64,000 nt of DNA from an uncultured Collinsella sp. (GCA_937995345.1 CALKKS010000028.1:1-64000), one strand, 5' to 3'; shown: positions 19,066-27,967, counted from the stretch's first letter. Translations and numbers: made by a program. The notes: generated by a model not told the origin, from the letters alone.

Positions 19066-19101
19066 TGCGGAGTGTTCTGAAAACTAAGCCCGGCCCCCGC
19101 C
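19066..19101. repeat. Nested palindrome copy E, right part
   Basis: GTTCTGAAAACTAAGCCCGG... at 19074-19101 is complementary to 17394-17421 with one mismatch in 28. The preceding TGCGGAGTGTTCT matches the TGCGGAATATTTT context of copy A, so the element continues here after the IS110 insertion. Confidence 0.75.
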
Positions 19102-19210
19102 TGCGGTGACGCTGCTGCAAGCGGCCTGCGATGGGGGCCGTTGTTGGTTGGGGCCGCTGGGCTGATGTGGGGGCACGTGGTTGTTGCAGGCCCTGGTCCC
19201 GGCGGCGGCC

Positions 19211-19360
19211 TCGGCGCTTTGCGCCTGCCGCCTTGGGGGACTGCGGAGCGCGGCCGGCAGCTGCGGCGCGTTGCGCCTGCTGCCTGCGGGGACTTTGGGG
19301 TCGTGCGGCAGCTGTGGCGCTGTCGCGCCTGCTGCCTTGGGTGACTTTGGGGTTGGTGCG
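19211..19360. repeat. Three ~50-bp imperfect tandem repeats
   Basis: Units at about 19211-19260, 19261-19311 and 19312-19360 share the pattern GGCGC-TTGCGCCTGCTGCC-TGGGGGACTTTGGGG with changes. The stretch is extremely G/C/T-biased. No supported gene reads through it. Confidence 0.6.
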
Positions 19361-19363
19361 AAT

Positions 19364-19545
19364 CGAAGGTGAATGGTTTCCCGGGATGTGAACGACCTAT
19401 TTTGGACCCTTGAAGCATCGGCATATTTTGGCCGCCATTTCCTGCGGTTTTATCGCATGAATCCTGCTGTTTTGCAATCAAAAAATGCGGATGCTTCGGG
19501 GCCCTATTTTTACTCGTTCACTTCTCGGAAAACCATTCACCTTCG
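19364..19545. repeat. 182-bp imperfect palindrome
   Basis: Outer arms 19364-19394 (CGAAGGTGAATGGTTTCCC...) and 19515-19545 match over 28 of 31 bases. Pairing continues inward (CCTATTTT..GAAGCATC against GATGCTTC..CCCTATTTTT). About 160 bp before ogt. No gene seen. Confidence 0.7.
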
Positions 19546-19703
19546 TTTTTGCAGGACATCGTTTTGGGCATTGCGACTCGGTGTCGGCTGATATTGAGAG
19601 GGAAAACGCCCTCCCTTGGACAATCGGGTCTGTCCGGACGTATCTGCGGGGTTGTCTGCACAATTCGCGGTATTATGTTGCGGAGTTTTGAAAGGAGCCG
19701 CCG

Positions 19704-20282
19704 GTGGTCACGACGACATTTGCTTCGCCTTTGGGCGAAATCTTGCTTGCCGCTGATGGCCGCGGTTTGACGGGGCTTTGGTTTGAGGGGCAGGAGCACT
19801 TTGGCTCTACGCTGCTCAAAGAAGATGCGGAGCACGTTGAAGGCGCCGATGCGGTTTCCGGTACCGGTGGGATGTCTTCGGTGAGTCCGGCAAATGGCGC
19901 GGCTTCTTCGGTGCTTGAGCGTTCTTGGGCTTGGCTGAATGCTTATTTTGCAGGGCAGGAACCTCGGTTTACGCCGCCGTTGCATATGATTGGCACGGCG
20001 TTTCAGCGTGAGGTTTGGTTTGAGCTGCTCTCTATTCCGCGTGGCGAGGTCGCTACGTATGGCGAGATCGCCCAGCGTGTTGCGGCTCGACATCGTGTAC
20101 CGGGAAACGAGGCACCCGTTGTATCTCCCCGTGCTGTGGGGGCTGCGGTCGCTCGCAACCCTATTTCGATCATCGTGCCGTGCCATCGCGTGGTGGCAGC
20201 CGACGGATCGCTCAACGGATATGCCGGTGGCCTCGACCGCAAGGAGTGGCTGCTTCGGCTTGAGGGCGCGTACGAGGAGTAA
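19704..20282 (+). CDS. ogt: Methylated-DNA-protein-cysteine methyltransferase
   Basis: A suicide DNA-repair protein that moves methyl groups from O6-methylguanine to its own cysteine. The acceptor is Cys160 in IIVPCHRVV, with the helix-turn-helix region RGEVATYGEIAQRV and AVGAAVARNP before it and NGYAGGLDRKEWLL after it. 192 aa is slightly long because of an Ala/Ser/Gly-rich insert near residues 45-70. GTG at 19704 has AAAGGAG seven bases upstream. The gene is preceded by repeat-rich DNA and is convergent with the CLC gene. Confidence 0.93.
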   Translation: MVTTTFASPLGEILLAADGRGLTGLWFEGQEHFGSTLLKEDAEHVEGADAVSGTGGMSSVSPANGAASSVLERSWAWLNAYFAGQEPRFTPPLHMIGTAFQREVWFELLSIPRGEVATYGEIAQRVAARHRVPGNEAPVVSPRAVGAAVARNPISIIVPCHRVVAADGSLNGYAGGLDRKEWLLRLEGAYEE

Positions 20283-20352
20283 CGCCAGGGCGCTTTGCAT
20301 AGCCAAGACGCCACAATAGAACGGGATACGCTTTCCGAATAGCGTGCCAAGT

Positions 20353-20398
20353 GGAAACCGTGTCCCGGAATATAGCCTCAGAGTGGGACGCCGTTTCC
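20353..20398. terminator. Hairpin between convergent ogt and clc genes
   Basis: GGAAACCGTGTCCC (20353-20366) faces GGGACGCCGTTTCC (20385-20398), 12 of 14 paired. It may serve both strands. There is no T-run. Confidence 0.4.
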
Positions 20399-20426
20399 GG
20401 TTGAGGCCACCTGCCTGGACATCTTT

Positions 20427-21677
20427 CTACGCTCGCTCTTGCAAGGCATAGATCGATTTGTCCATGTTGAACAGGTAAGCCACGACGCAGACAATAAAGA
20501 ACATCGGCAGATTGCCAAAGCCAAAGACCTCGCAGCCAATAAGGATGGGTGCGAGCAGCGTATTGGTGGCGCTGCCAAAGACGGCGGCGTATCCCAGCGC
20601 GGCGCAGAGCTCGACGGGCATGCCGAGAATTCCAGCAAGCACGACACCTAGGCTGGCTCCGATGGAGAACAGCGGCGTGACCTCGCCACCCTGATAACCC
20701 GCGGCAAGCGTGGCGATGGTGAGTGTGAATTTGAGCGCCCAGTCCCAAGGCATGATGACGACCTTGCCGTCACCGTTGAGCGCCGCGGATATCAGGTTGG
20801 TGCCAAGGCCGCAGTATCGCCCCTGCCACAGCACGAACAGAATCGCCGACAGCGCAAGGCCCATAACGGCAACGCGTATGTAAGGGCTGGGGAGCAGCCG
20901 CGCTGCAAGGGTCTTAGCATGGGCAAGGCACCAGGCAAAGGCGCCACCGACCATGCCAAACGCGATACCCAACAACGCCAGCCGTCCAAGACCGGGGAGG
21001 TCGAGCGCATACGAGGCGGTAACGGCGACCTCAAACTTCTCGAGCCCCAGAGCGCCGGAGGTCATGCTTGCGGCGAGCGAGGCTGTAAGCGCGGGAAACA
21101 GCGCGCGGTATTCCATGCGTCCTGCGACCAGTACTTCGATCGCAAAGACCGTGGCGGCGAGGGGCGTTCGGAAGAGTCCGGCAAAGCCGGCGGCCATGCC
21201 GATAAGCAAAAACGTGTTGCCGGGTTCTCGGAAAGGTAGACGTCGGCCGATCCAATGCGAGACGGTTGCGCCGATCTGCACGGCTACGCCTTCGCGTCCC
21301 GCGCTGCCGCCAAAGAGATGCGTGGCCCACGTGCTCAGCATAATGAGCGGCACCAGACGCGGGGAGATGGCGTCCTCGCGTCCGTGACCTACGTCGAATA
21401 CTAAGCTCATGCCCCGATCGGTGCCTTTGCCCCAGGTGCGGTAGGCAAATACGATGGCCAAGCCCATGAGGGCGAGGAAGGGAAGGAGCAGTACGATGTG
21501 CTCGTCACGGAAGGCGCCGATTGCCAGGAGCACACGACCAAAAAGGGCACAGATGGCGCCAACGATAACGCCGATAGGGATTCCGACGGCGCCCATGAGC
21601 ACGAGACCGCTATAGGTGTTGACCAGGCGTTTGATTCTGCTCGAAGCGCTGCTTTCTGACATTTTGCTTTCCGACAC
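20427..21677 (-). CDS. CLC-family chloride channel or transporter
   Basis: A 416-aa membrane protein with about ten helices. GGSAGREGVAVQIGATV near residues 123-140 is the CLC filter motif GREGP with the gating Glu kept but Pro changed to Val. GYQGGEVTPLFSIGASLG later matches the GGxFxP region. The N-terminal GSGIP motif of E. coli ClcA is not evident, so ion choice (chloride, fluoride or other) is unsure. Start options are GTG at 21677 and ATG at 21662 (MSESSASSR); neither has a strong site. The upstream region is AT-rich and holds its likely promoter. Confidence 0.85.
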   Translation of the reverse strand: MSESKMSESSASSRIKRLVNTYSGLVLMGAVGIPIGVIVGAICALFGRVLLAIGAFRDEHIVLLLPFLALMGLAIVFAYRTWGKGTDRGMSLVFDVGHGREDAISPRLVPLIMLSTWATHLFGGSAGREGVAVQIGATVSHWIGRRLPFREPGNTFLLIGMAAGFAGLFRTPLAATVFAIEVLVAGRMEYRALFPALTASLAASMTSGALGLEKFEVAVTASYALDLPGLGRLALLGIAFGMVGGAFAWCLAHAKTLAARLLPSPYIRVAVMGLALSAILFVLWQGRYCGLGTNLISAALNGDGKVVIMPWDWALKFTLTIATLAAGYQGGEVTPLFSIGASLGVVLAGILGMPVELCAALGYAAVFGSATNTLLAPILIGCEVFGFGNLPMFFIVCVVAYLFNMDKSIYALQERA

Positions 21678-21847
21678 TTGCTCTCTTGATAGAAAAAGAG
21701 CTGGAGTTGCGCATCGTTGAGAGGCTTTCCAGCTTTAGCAAAACAAACTTATAAGATGCGACGGGCCGCGTCAAGATAATTACCGGACGGCCTAGGAGGC
21801 GGCTGGTTGGCTGGCTTAAAACCTAGCGCGTGAAATGACGCCTCACG

Positions 21848-22486
21848 CTATTCAGCGCGCTTGATAGGATGACGAACCACGGTCTTAAGTTTCTCCGGTG
21901 CGCATTTGCGTGGATCGGAGAGATAGATTTCGTGATGTAAACGGGTGTCTGAGAAGTCGGGAACATAGCCCAGCTCGGTCGTGTATTCATGCATAGCGTC
22001 TACGGTCGCCGGTTCGTTGTCGTAGGGCCCGGTGTGCATGCATTGAACGCAGAGACCCTCGTCAACTTTAAGCAGTTCGACGGCGGAAAAGTCCAGTTTC
22101 TTTTTGGTCGTGGCTTCCGCGACTGCCCAGTCAAAGTCATCTCGGGTGACGAAATCAGGCAGGCGGATGCACGAGATAAAGTTGAAATTGTCCTTGCGTA
22201 CATAATCGATGCCGCTACCGGGGGAGTCTTGCCACCAGAATCCCTCGAGCGGCGGTACCACAAAGTCGAAATAGCCCTCGATGCTCCTTGGGCCTTTCTT
22301 CGACATCTTGACGGTATAGGCGATGCCGTAAAGTAGCGGCAGGGCGTTTTGATACTCGCCACCTTCGGTATTTGGGTCGCCCTTTCCGCGAACGGCAACG
22401 TAGCTCATAGGCGGGACAGTTACGATGCTCGGCTTGCTTGCAGGTTTGTAGAGCTCCTTGCATTCCTTCTTAAAGTCGAACGCCAT
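21848..22486 (-). CDS. GyrI-like small-molecule-binding protein
   Basis: A 212-aa stand-alone GyrI-like/SOUL-type domain protein (COG4832-like). Features are PSIVTVPPMSYVAVRGKGDP near the N-terminus, the central LEGFWWQ, and the later CMHTGPYDNEPATVDAMHEY, typical of this group. Such proteins bind or hydrolyse small cationic compounds. There is no DNA-binding domain. ATG at 22486 follows GAAAGG (AGAAAGGCGGCCAAC). It stands alone on its strand, divergent from the MacB-like ABC genes. Confidence 0.8.
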   Translation of the reverse strand: MAFDFKKECKELYKPASKPSIVTVPPMSYVAVRGKGDPNTEGGEYQNALPLLYGIAYTVKMSKKGPRSIEGYFDFVVPPLEGFWWQDSPGSGIDYVRKDNFNFISCIRLPDFVTRDDFDWAVAEATTKKKLDFSAVELLKVDEGLCVQCMHTGPYDNEPATVDAMHEYTTELGYVPDFSDTRLHHEIYLSDPRKCAPEKLKTVVRHPIKRAE

Positions 22487-22756
22487 GTTGGCCGCCTTTC
22501 TGCGTATTGGCCTGCTTAGATAACGGAATCATATCATAGAAACGAACAGATGTTCGGATGATTTAGCTGACAGATAGAGATGCGTGCGTTGTGTTTGGCG
22601 ATCGGCCTGACCCCGTTAATGATTTCTCTGTTTTCCCGGCGCCCGCCTGCGCTTTCCGTTTCCCCATATAAAACCTGCCAAAATAAACCTGTCCCTTTTT
22701 GGTAGGTGGGAAATGGGTAATACTAAAGAGTTATCCGACCAGATGGGAATTAATCG
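22487..22756. promoter_or_regulatory. Divergent intergenic region with repeat copy
   Basis: No gene is seen. It separates the GyrI-like gene from the ABC genes and contains a 39-bp dispersed repeat (22668-22706) that is the exact reverse complement of 45979-46017. Confidence 0.5.
22668..22706 (-). repeat. 39-bp dispersed repeat, copy 1
   Basis: Reads AAACCTGCCAAAATAAACCT then GTCCCTTTTTGGTAGG. It is identical over 39 bp to the reverse complement of 45979-46017; a 21-bp partial copy is at 61703-61723. Each copy contains CCTACCAAAAAGGGACAGG. Confidence 0.85.
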
Positions 22757-23458
22757 ATGGCCTATATCGAATTCAAAGACGTCATCAAAGCATACGGCGA
22801 AGGCGACGCCCGCATCCACGCGCTCGACGGCGCGAGCTTTACGGTCGAGCGCGGCGAGCTCGCCATCATTCTGGGCGCTTCGGGCGCCGGCAAGACCACG
22901 GCCCTCAACATTCTGGGCGGCATGGACACGGCGACCTCCGGCACTGTGACGGTGGACGGGCGCGACGTGAGCTCCGCCAACGAGGCGCAGCTCGTGGAGT
23001 ACCGCCGCGCCGACGTCGGCTTTGTCTTCCAGTTCTACAATCTGGTTCCCAACCTGACGGCGCTTGAGAACGTCGAACTCGCGGCACAGATCTGCCCCGA
23101 TTCGCTCGATGCCGAACAGACGCTTCGTCAGGTTGGCCTGGGCGAGCGCCTGGGCAACTTTCCGGCGCAGCTTTCGGGCGGCGAGCAACAGCGTGTGTCC
23201 ATCGCCCGCGCGCTGGCAAAGAACCCCAAGCTGCTTTTGTGCGACGAGCCTACGGGTGCACTCGACTACAAAACCGGCAAGCAGATCTTGCAGCTGCTAC
23301 AGGACACTTGCCGCAAGCAGGGCATTACGGTCATTATCATCACCCATAACTCCGCGCTGGCGCCCATGGCCGATCGCCTGATTCGCTTTAAGAGCGGCCG
23401 CGTGGAGAGCGAGACGGTCCAGCAAAATCCCGTGCCTATCGAGACGATCGAGTGGTAG
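22757..23458 (+). CDS. ABC transporter ATP-binding protein (MacB/LolD type)
   Basis: A 233-aa ATPase that pairs with the FtsX-domain permease directly after it. Walker A GASGAGKTT is near residues 38-46, the signature LSGGEQQR near 139, Walker B LLLCDEPTGALD follows, then the switch His in ITHN. The MacB/LolD feature VGFVFQFYNLVPNLTALENV is present. Such pairs drive peptide or lipid extraction and mechanotransmission rather than simple import. ATG at 22757 is inside a leader with GGGAATTAATCG; the ribosome-binding site is weak. It overlaps the end of the permease's possible GTG start, so they form an operon. Confidence 0.92.
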   Translation: MAYIEFKDVIKAYGEGDARIHALDGASFTVERGELAIILGASGAGKTTALNILGGMDTATSGTVTVDGRDVSSANEAQLVEYRRADVGFVFQFYNLVPNLTALENVELAAQICPDSLDAEQTLRQVGLGERLGNFPAQLSGGEQQRVSIARALAKNPKLLLCDEPTGALDYKTGKQILQLLQDTCRKQGITVIIITHNSALAPMADRLIRFKSGRVESETVQQNPVPIETIEW

Positions 23459-23463
23459 CGCCC

Positions 23464-26229
23464 ATGGACCAGGACCGCCAAAACAGCCAGCGCCGCGACG
23501 CGCAGAGCACGGAGCGCGAGCAGGATTTTACGACCTACCGCACCGCCCAAAGCTCAAACGATATGGTGCCGACGGTTTTTCGCCGTGGCATCTACCGCAC
23601 AATCCGCGGCAGTCTTAAGCGCTTCTTGTCAATCGTGATCATCACCGCGCTCGGCGTGAGCGTGATGTGCGGTCTTAAGGCGGGCTGCGAGGACCTGTGC
23701 GATTCGGTTGACGCTTACTTTGACCAGCAGAATGTTTATGACATCAACGTGCAGTCGACCTATGGTCTGACCGATGACGATCTTGCTGCGATCCAAGAGG
23801 TCGATGGCGTCGAGACGGCCGAGGGCATCTATACCGAGACCGCCTATACCGCCGTGGGTACGACGCGCGAGCGTGTCGTCGTACAGAGCCTCTCCAAGGA
23901 GAATATTGACCAACCGGTGCTAGTACGCGGCGAGCTGCCCGAGACTTCGGGCGAAGTGGCAGTGACCTCACGTTTTTTGAAGGCTTCGGGCAAGAAAATC
24001 GGCGATACGGTGAGCTTTGCCGCCAACGATGCGAGCTCGTCGAACCAAAGCGCCAAGGACCAGTTTGCCGATGGGGACTACACCATCACGGCCGAGGTTC
24101 TCGATCCCACCGATGTGAGCTCCGACTCGACGGTCAACGCCTTTCGCGCTGCTTCGACTGCGGACTATAAGTTCTATGTGAGCGAGGACGCCGCGACATC
24201 TTCTTCCTACTCCGCTGTCCACGTGGTCGTCGAGGGAGCCAAGAGCCTCAACTCCTATTCGGATGCCTACTCGGCAAAGATCAATGAGGTCAAGGGCAAT
24301 ATCGAGAAGATCCGCGAGGAGCGTGAGAAGGCGCGCACTCAGGAGCTGACGGTCGACACACCGGCGAGCTTGGACGCGGCTGAGCGTCAAGCGAATATGG
24401 TCTTTGGGATCGAGCAGGACAACATCAATCGCATGGTCGAGGGCAGCGACGAGCGTGCGCAGGCGCAAGCCGACCTGGACCAGCGCCGCGCCGCCGCCGA
24501 CCAGCAGTTTGCCGATGCCCGCGCCGAGCTCTCTGACCTGGGCGAATGCACCTGGTACATCCAGGACCGCGGCAATATCGCAAGCTACTCGAGCGTCGAG
24601 AGCGATAGTTCTTCGATCGAGGCCATCGCCACGGTGTTCCCGTTCATCTTCTTTATCGTCGCCGTGCTTATCAGCCTCACCACCGCCACCCGCATGGTCG
24701 AGGAGGAGCGCACGCTTATTGGCCTGTACAAGGCGCTCGGCTATTCACGCGGGCGTATCCTGTCCAAATATGTGGACTACTCGCTGTGGGCGTGTCTGAT
24801 CGGTGGCGTGCTCGGCAATATCATCGGATTTGTGGGCCTGCCGCTGTTCCTGTTTACGGTGTTCGACGACATGTACTCACTGCCCCAGATGCTGCTTTCG
24901 TACGACATTGTGTCATCGCTCGTATCGGTGGCGTTGTTTACAGTGGGTGTGGTGGGCGCCACGATTATCGCCTGCCGCCACGAGATGGCAGAGACTCCTG
25001 CCTCGCTCATGCGTCCCAAGGCCCCGCGCGCCGGCTCGCGCATCTTGCTTGAGCGCATCGGCTTTATCTGGCACCGCATGGGCTTTTTGAACAAGGTCGC
25101 TGCACGCAACCTGTTCCGCTACAAAAAGCGCGCCTTTATGACCATCTTTGGCATTGCGGGCTGTACGGCGCTTGTGATTTGCGGCATGGGCATTCGTGAT
25201 ACGTCGGTCGCGCTGTCGCCCAAGCAGTACGGCCACATCACACGCTACGATCTGCTGGCGGTCGCCAATCCCGACGATTTTACGCAGACATGTGCGGCGC
25301 TAGAGGAACGCAGCACGGCCAAAGATTCCAACGTGACTGTGACTTCGACGCTGCCGATTATGACAGACAACGTCACCTTTACATTTGGCGGTAAGAGCGA
25401 GACCGTGCAGCTCATCGTGATTCCCGACGACCGCACGGGTGACTTGGGCGATTACGTGCGCCTGGAGGATGAGTCCAAAGAACCGCTCGCCCTGCGTGAC
25501 GGGGATGTGTATTTGAGCAAGAGCTCTCAGCTGGTGCTGGGGATCAAGCCGGGCGACACGGCTCACGTCCAGGATTCGTCGCTCAATGTTGCCAAGGTCA
25601 AAGTCAGCGACATTTCGCTCAACTATCTGGGCAACACGCTTTACATGACGCAGGGCACCTATGAGCGCGCGTTCGGTCGAAGCGCGCGCCTCAACGGCAT
25701 CTTTGCGCTGCTTAAGGGTTCGTCGGCCGATCAGATTGCGTTTACCAACCGTCTTAAGAGCGATGGTTGGATTACGCTGTCGAGTACCGCCGAGCATTGG
25801 GAAAACTATGAGGCAAACTTTACGATTATCAATTCGGTCGTGGTACTTGTGACCTTTATGGCAGCGTGTCTATCGTTTGTGGTGGTGTTTACACTATCTA
25901 ATACGAATATCTCCGAGCGCGAACGCGAGCTGGCGACCATCAAGGTGCTGGGTTTCCGCCGTGGCGAGGTGCACCATTACGTTAACAAGGAGACGTTGAT
26001 TCTTACGGCGATCGGAGCCGCGCTGGGCGTACCGCTAGGCGGTGCGCTGGCCGAGAGCTTTACGTACATCTTGCAGATGCCGTCATTGTACTTTGACGTC
26101 GAAGTCGAGCCGCTGAGCTACGTGCTTGCCGTGGTGCTTTCCTTCGGCTTTACGATCATCGTCAACCTCGCTACCAATCGCACCCTCAATAAGATCGACA
26201 TGGTCGGCGCCCTCAAGAGCGCCGAGTAG
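23464..26229 (+). CDS. ABC transporter permease with two FtsX domains
   Basis: A membrane protein of about 921 aa. The first helix is near residues 50-70 (FLSIVIITALGVSVMCGL), followed by a ~330-residue extracellular domain. A three-helix FtsX module follows at about 390-520 (FPFIFFIVAVLISLTTATRM), then a helix at about 560, a second extracellular domain, and a last FtsX module near the C-terminus (VVLVTFMAACLSFVVVFTL). It belongs to the MacB/YknZ-like class of large permeases. The first external domain has a charged stretch (IEKIREEREKARTQE) that may coil. ATG at 23464 lies five bases past the ATPase stop; a GTG at 23452 overlapping that gene is the alternative. A terminator follows at 26293. 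Confidence 0.9.
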   Translation: MDQDRQNSQRRDAQSTEREQDFTTYRTAQSSNDMVPTVFRRGIYRTIRGSLKRFLSIVIITALGVSVMCGLKAGCEDLCDSVDAYFDQQNVYDINVQSTYGLTDDDLAAIQEVDGVETAEGIYTETAYTAVGTTRERVVVQSLSKENIDQPVLVRGELPETSGEVAVTSRFLKASGKKIGDTVSFAANDASSSNQSAKDQFADGDYTITAEVLDPTDVSSDSTVNAFRAASTADYKFYVSEDAATSSSYSAVHVVVEGAKSLNSYSDAYSAKINEVKGNIEKIREEREKARTQELTVDTPASLDAAERQANMVFGIEQDNINRMVEGSDERAQAQADLDQRRAAADQQFADARAELSDLGECTWYIQDRGNIASYSSVESDSSSIEAIATVFPFIFFIVAVLISLTTATRMVEEERTLIGLYKALGYSRGRILSKYVDYSLWACLIGGVLGNIIGFVGLPLFLFTVFDDMYSLPQMLLSYDIVSSLVSVALFTVGVVGATIIACRHEMAETPASLMRPKAPRAGSRILLERIGFIWHRMGFLNKVAARNLFRYKKRAFMTIFGIAGCTALVICGMGIRDTSVALSPKQYGHITRYDLLAVANPDDFTQTCAALEERSTAKDSNVTVTSTLPIMTDNVTFTFGGKSETVQLIVIPDDRTGDLGDYVRLEDESKEPLALRDGDVYLSKSSQLVLGIKPGDTAHVQDSSLNVAKVKVSDISLNYLGNTLYMTQGTYERAFGRSARLNGIFALLKGSSADQIAFTNRLKSDGWITLSSTAEHWENYEANFTIINSVVVLVTFMAACLSFVVVFTLSNTNISERERELATIKVLGFRRGEVHHYVNKETLILTAIGAALGVPLGGALAESFTYILQMPSLYFDVEVEPLSYVLAVVLSFGFTIIVNLATNRTLNKIDMVGALKSAE

Positions 26230-26292
26230 CCTGTTCCGGGATTCAGGTTCTAGCGAGCTGCTAGCGCACCTACAGTCGCTGTTTTGCATAAA

Positions 26293-26334
26293 CCGCCCCG
26301 CCGAATGAATACTTTGGCGGGGCGGTCGCCTTTT
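26293..26334 (+). terminator. Terminator of the MacB-like ABC operon
   Basis: CCGCCCCGCC (26293-26302) pairs with GGCGGGGCGG (26316-26325), followed by TCGCCTTTTG. It lies 64 bases past the permease stop. Confidence 0.75.
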
Positions 26335-26398
26335 GCCTGCAGGTACCCCAGTCGGCACCGTGCAAATTCCGGAATATTTAGCATCCCGGAGTCCACGG

Positions 26399-26442
26399 GA
26401 TCGGAGTCTTCGGCGCGCAAAACCGCGCCGAAGACTCCGATC
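26399..26442. repeat. Perfect 19-bp hairpin inside duplicated block
   Basis: GATCGGAGTCTTCGGCGCG (26399-26417) pairs perfectly with 26424-26442 around the loop CAAAAC. The corresponding place in the second block (about 28840-28880) has no such hairpin, so this piece varies between the copies. Confidence 0.75.
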
Positions 26443-26574
26443 CTGAGCCCCCGGTGCCTCGAGAACCGCTCGTTTTCTACGGAATGCGCCCCTTGACGCC
26501 CGCCTTTCGTCCAAAATCCAGCATGCAAGCGCCCCCGAATGCTGAATATTCCCAAAAATGCACGCCGCACTCTA

Positions 26575-26803
26575 CCCCAGGCACCCGCAGCAAGAAGACG
26601 AATAGCCTCGGCCTCCCCAGTTACCGCAGGAGGCCCCAGGGCCTACCTCCCAAATCTTTCCGCAGGACGGAAGGACCCCGCCGCGCGAAGCGCGCAGCGG
26701 GGTCCCGACATGTCCGAGGACGATTTGGGAGGTAGGCCCTGGGGCCTCCGATGGGGGCAGTCCTAGCCGAGGCTATTCGTCTTCTTGCTGCGGGTGCTTG
26801 GGG
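26575..26803. repeat. Nested palindrome, copy C, with extra outer arms
   Basis: Three layers are visible. Outermost arms are 26575-26612 / 26766-26803 (GCAGCAAGAAGACGAATAGC..., one mismatch in 38). Inner perfect 27-bp arms are 26629-26655 / 26723-26749 (GGAGGCCCCAGGGCCTACC...). The core hairpin is GGACCCCG...CGGGGTCC (26673-26705), flanked by the family boxes TTTCCGCAGGACGG and CATGTCCGAGGACG. Orientation is as in copy B. Confidence 0.85.
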
Positions 26804-26997
26804 TGGAGGACTTGAAATGATGGAGTTCTTGGCTGTAACTTGCACTGACATTTGTCATGAAATTGCTGGTCGTGAGGGCTGCTACCGGTAGTTGCGGTAG
26901 GGTTGGGGCAGATTCAAGCTAGAAATGGTGGTCGCTACCGGCTGTTCTCGACATACTCGGGTCATTCTTCAACGGTCACCACACGAAAGGAACCACC
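26804..26997 (+). promoter_or_regulatory. Upstream region of the HTH membrane protein
   Basis: Contains a perfect 10-bp palindrome CTACCGGTAG (26882-26891) followed by TTGCGGTAG, and another GCTACCGG at 26934. These may be sites for the HTH protein encoded next (inference). Confidence 0.3.
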
Positions 26998-27918
26998 ATG
27001 GATCTTGCGATGGCACAGCGCCTCGTCGATCGCCGCAAAGCTGCTGGGCTTTCTCAGGAGGCACTTGCCGCCCAGCTGGGCGTAAGCCGCCAGGCTGTCA
27101 GTAAATGGGAGCGCAGCGAATCCTCGCCCGATACCGATAACCTTATTGCACTCGCCGCGCTGTATGGTGTGTCACTGGATGAGCTGCTATATGGGGAAGC
27201 GGTTTGTGATATCGATGACTCGGCAGACAGTGACTCTAGCGCAGACAATTTGGACGAGACCGAAGAAACCGAGACTTCTACTGAGCATACGAATTGCGGT
27301 GATAAGCCACTTGTCGATATTTCTCTCGCGCATGGTATCCACGTTATTGATCCCAACAAAGGCGAAGAGGTCCATGTTGGCTGGAATGGTATCCATGTGG
27401 CTAACGAGCGCAAGGGCGAAGAGGTCCATGTTGGGCCGGGTGGCATACATGTCGATACGCTTGAGGACGATGGGCACAGCGTGTATACCAATGCCGACGG
27501 CACCATCACCATCGACGGCGAGACGTTTGCGAGCTGGAAGGAGGCGCACGACAAACTCGACCATCATGGCAAGCATTTCCACACCAAGTTCGGTCGTGCG
27601 TGGAACAAGTTCCCCTTTCCCGCACTTATCGCCCTCGCATATCTGGCGCTCGGGATTATCTACGGCACGTGGGCTATGGGGCTCTTCCTCGTCTTTTTGA
27701 TTCCCGTCTACTACGCGCTTGGTGACTTTATCGACCGACGTCATCTATCCAAGCTTATCGACGCCATCTACCCGGCAGCCGCCATTGCTTGGTTCCTCTA
27801 TATGTGGCTCTGCTTGGGACAGCCTCATCCTGCATGGGTCATTCTCATCACCATCCCAGTTGTAAAAGCACTCATGCGCTGGTGCCGAAAACAATGGAAA
27901 CACAGCAAGCAAGCTTAA
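26998..27918 (+). CDS. XRE-type HTH protein with GIHV repeats and membrane segments
   Basis: A 306-aa protein in three parts. Residues 1-62 form an XRE helix-turn-helix (LSQEALAAQLGVSRQAVSKWERSE in two pieces: AAQLGVSRQAVSKWER). An acidic linker follows (about 70-100, Asp/Glu/Ser-rich). Residues about 110-170 hold a repeated pattern, GIHV...KGEEVHVG twice and a third GIHV, then YTNADGTITIDGE. The C-terminal ~95 residues carry three or four membrane helices (ALIALAYLALGIIYG, LFLVFLIPVYYALGD, IAWFLYMWLCLGQP). It is likely a membrane-tethered regulator. The repeat part may be a small beta-rich sensor (inference). ATG at 26998 has AAAGGAACC seven bases upstream. No partner gene is adjacent. Confidence 0.8.
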   Translation: MDLAMAQRLVDRRKAAGLSQEALAAQLGVSRQAVSKWERSESSPDTDNLIALAALYGVSLDELLYGEAVCDIDDSADSDSSADNLDETEETETSTEHTNCGDKPLVDISLAHGIHVIDPNKGEEVHVGWNGIHVANERKGEEVHVGPGGIHVDTLEDDGHSVYTNADGTITIDGETFASWKEAHDKLDHHGKHFHTKFGRAWNKFPFPALIALAYLALGIIYGTWAMGLFLVFLIPVYYALGDFIDRRHLSKLIDAIYPAAAIAWFLYMWLCLGQPHPAWVILITIPVVKALMRWCRKQWKHSKQA

Positions 27919-27967
27919 GCCGTTCTGGCCGTCAGCATCACCCAGCCAACGCCGCCCACCCCTTCAA

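Larger units (their letters stand above)
26282..26780. repeat. ~500-bp duplicated intergenic block, copy 1
   Basis: Matches 28719-29216. The last ~310 bp (from about 26468) are nearly identical; the first ~190 bp are diverged but alignable (TTTGCATAAA, GGTACCCCAG, GTGCAAATTCCGGA). It includes a terminator, a variable hairpin and nested palindrome C. No gene is supported inside. Confidence 0.85.

Noticed and set aside
26575..26803. Long palindromes as IS terminal repeats
   Set aside because: No transposase or room for one lies between the arms; the content is a conserved hairpin core.
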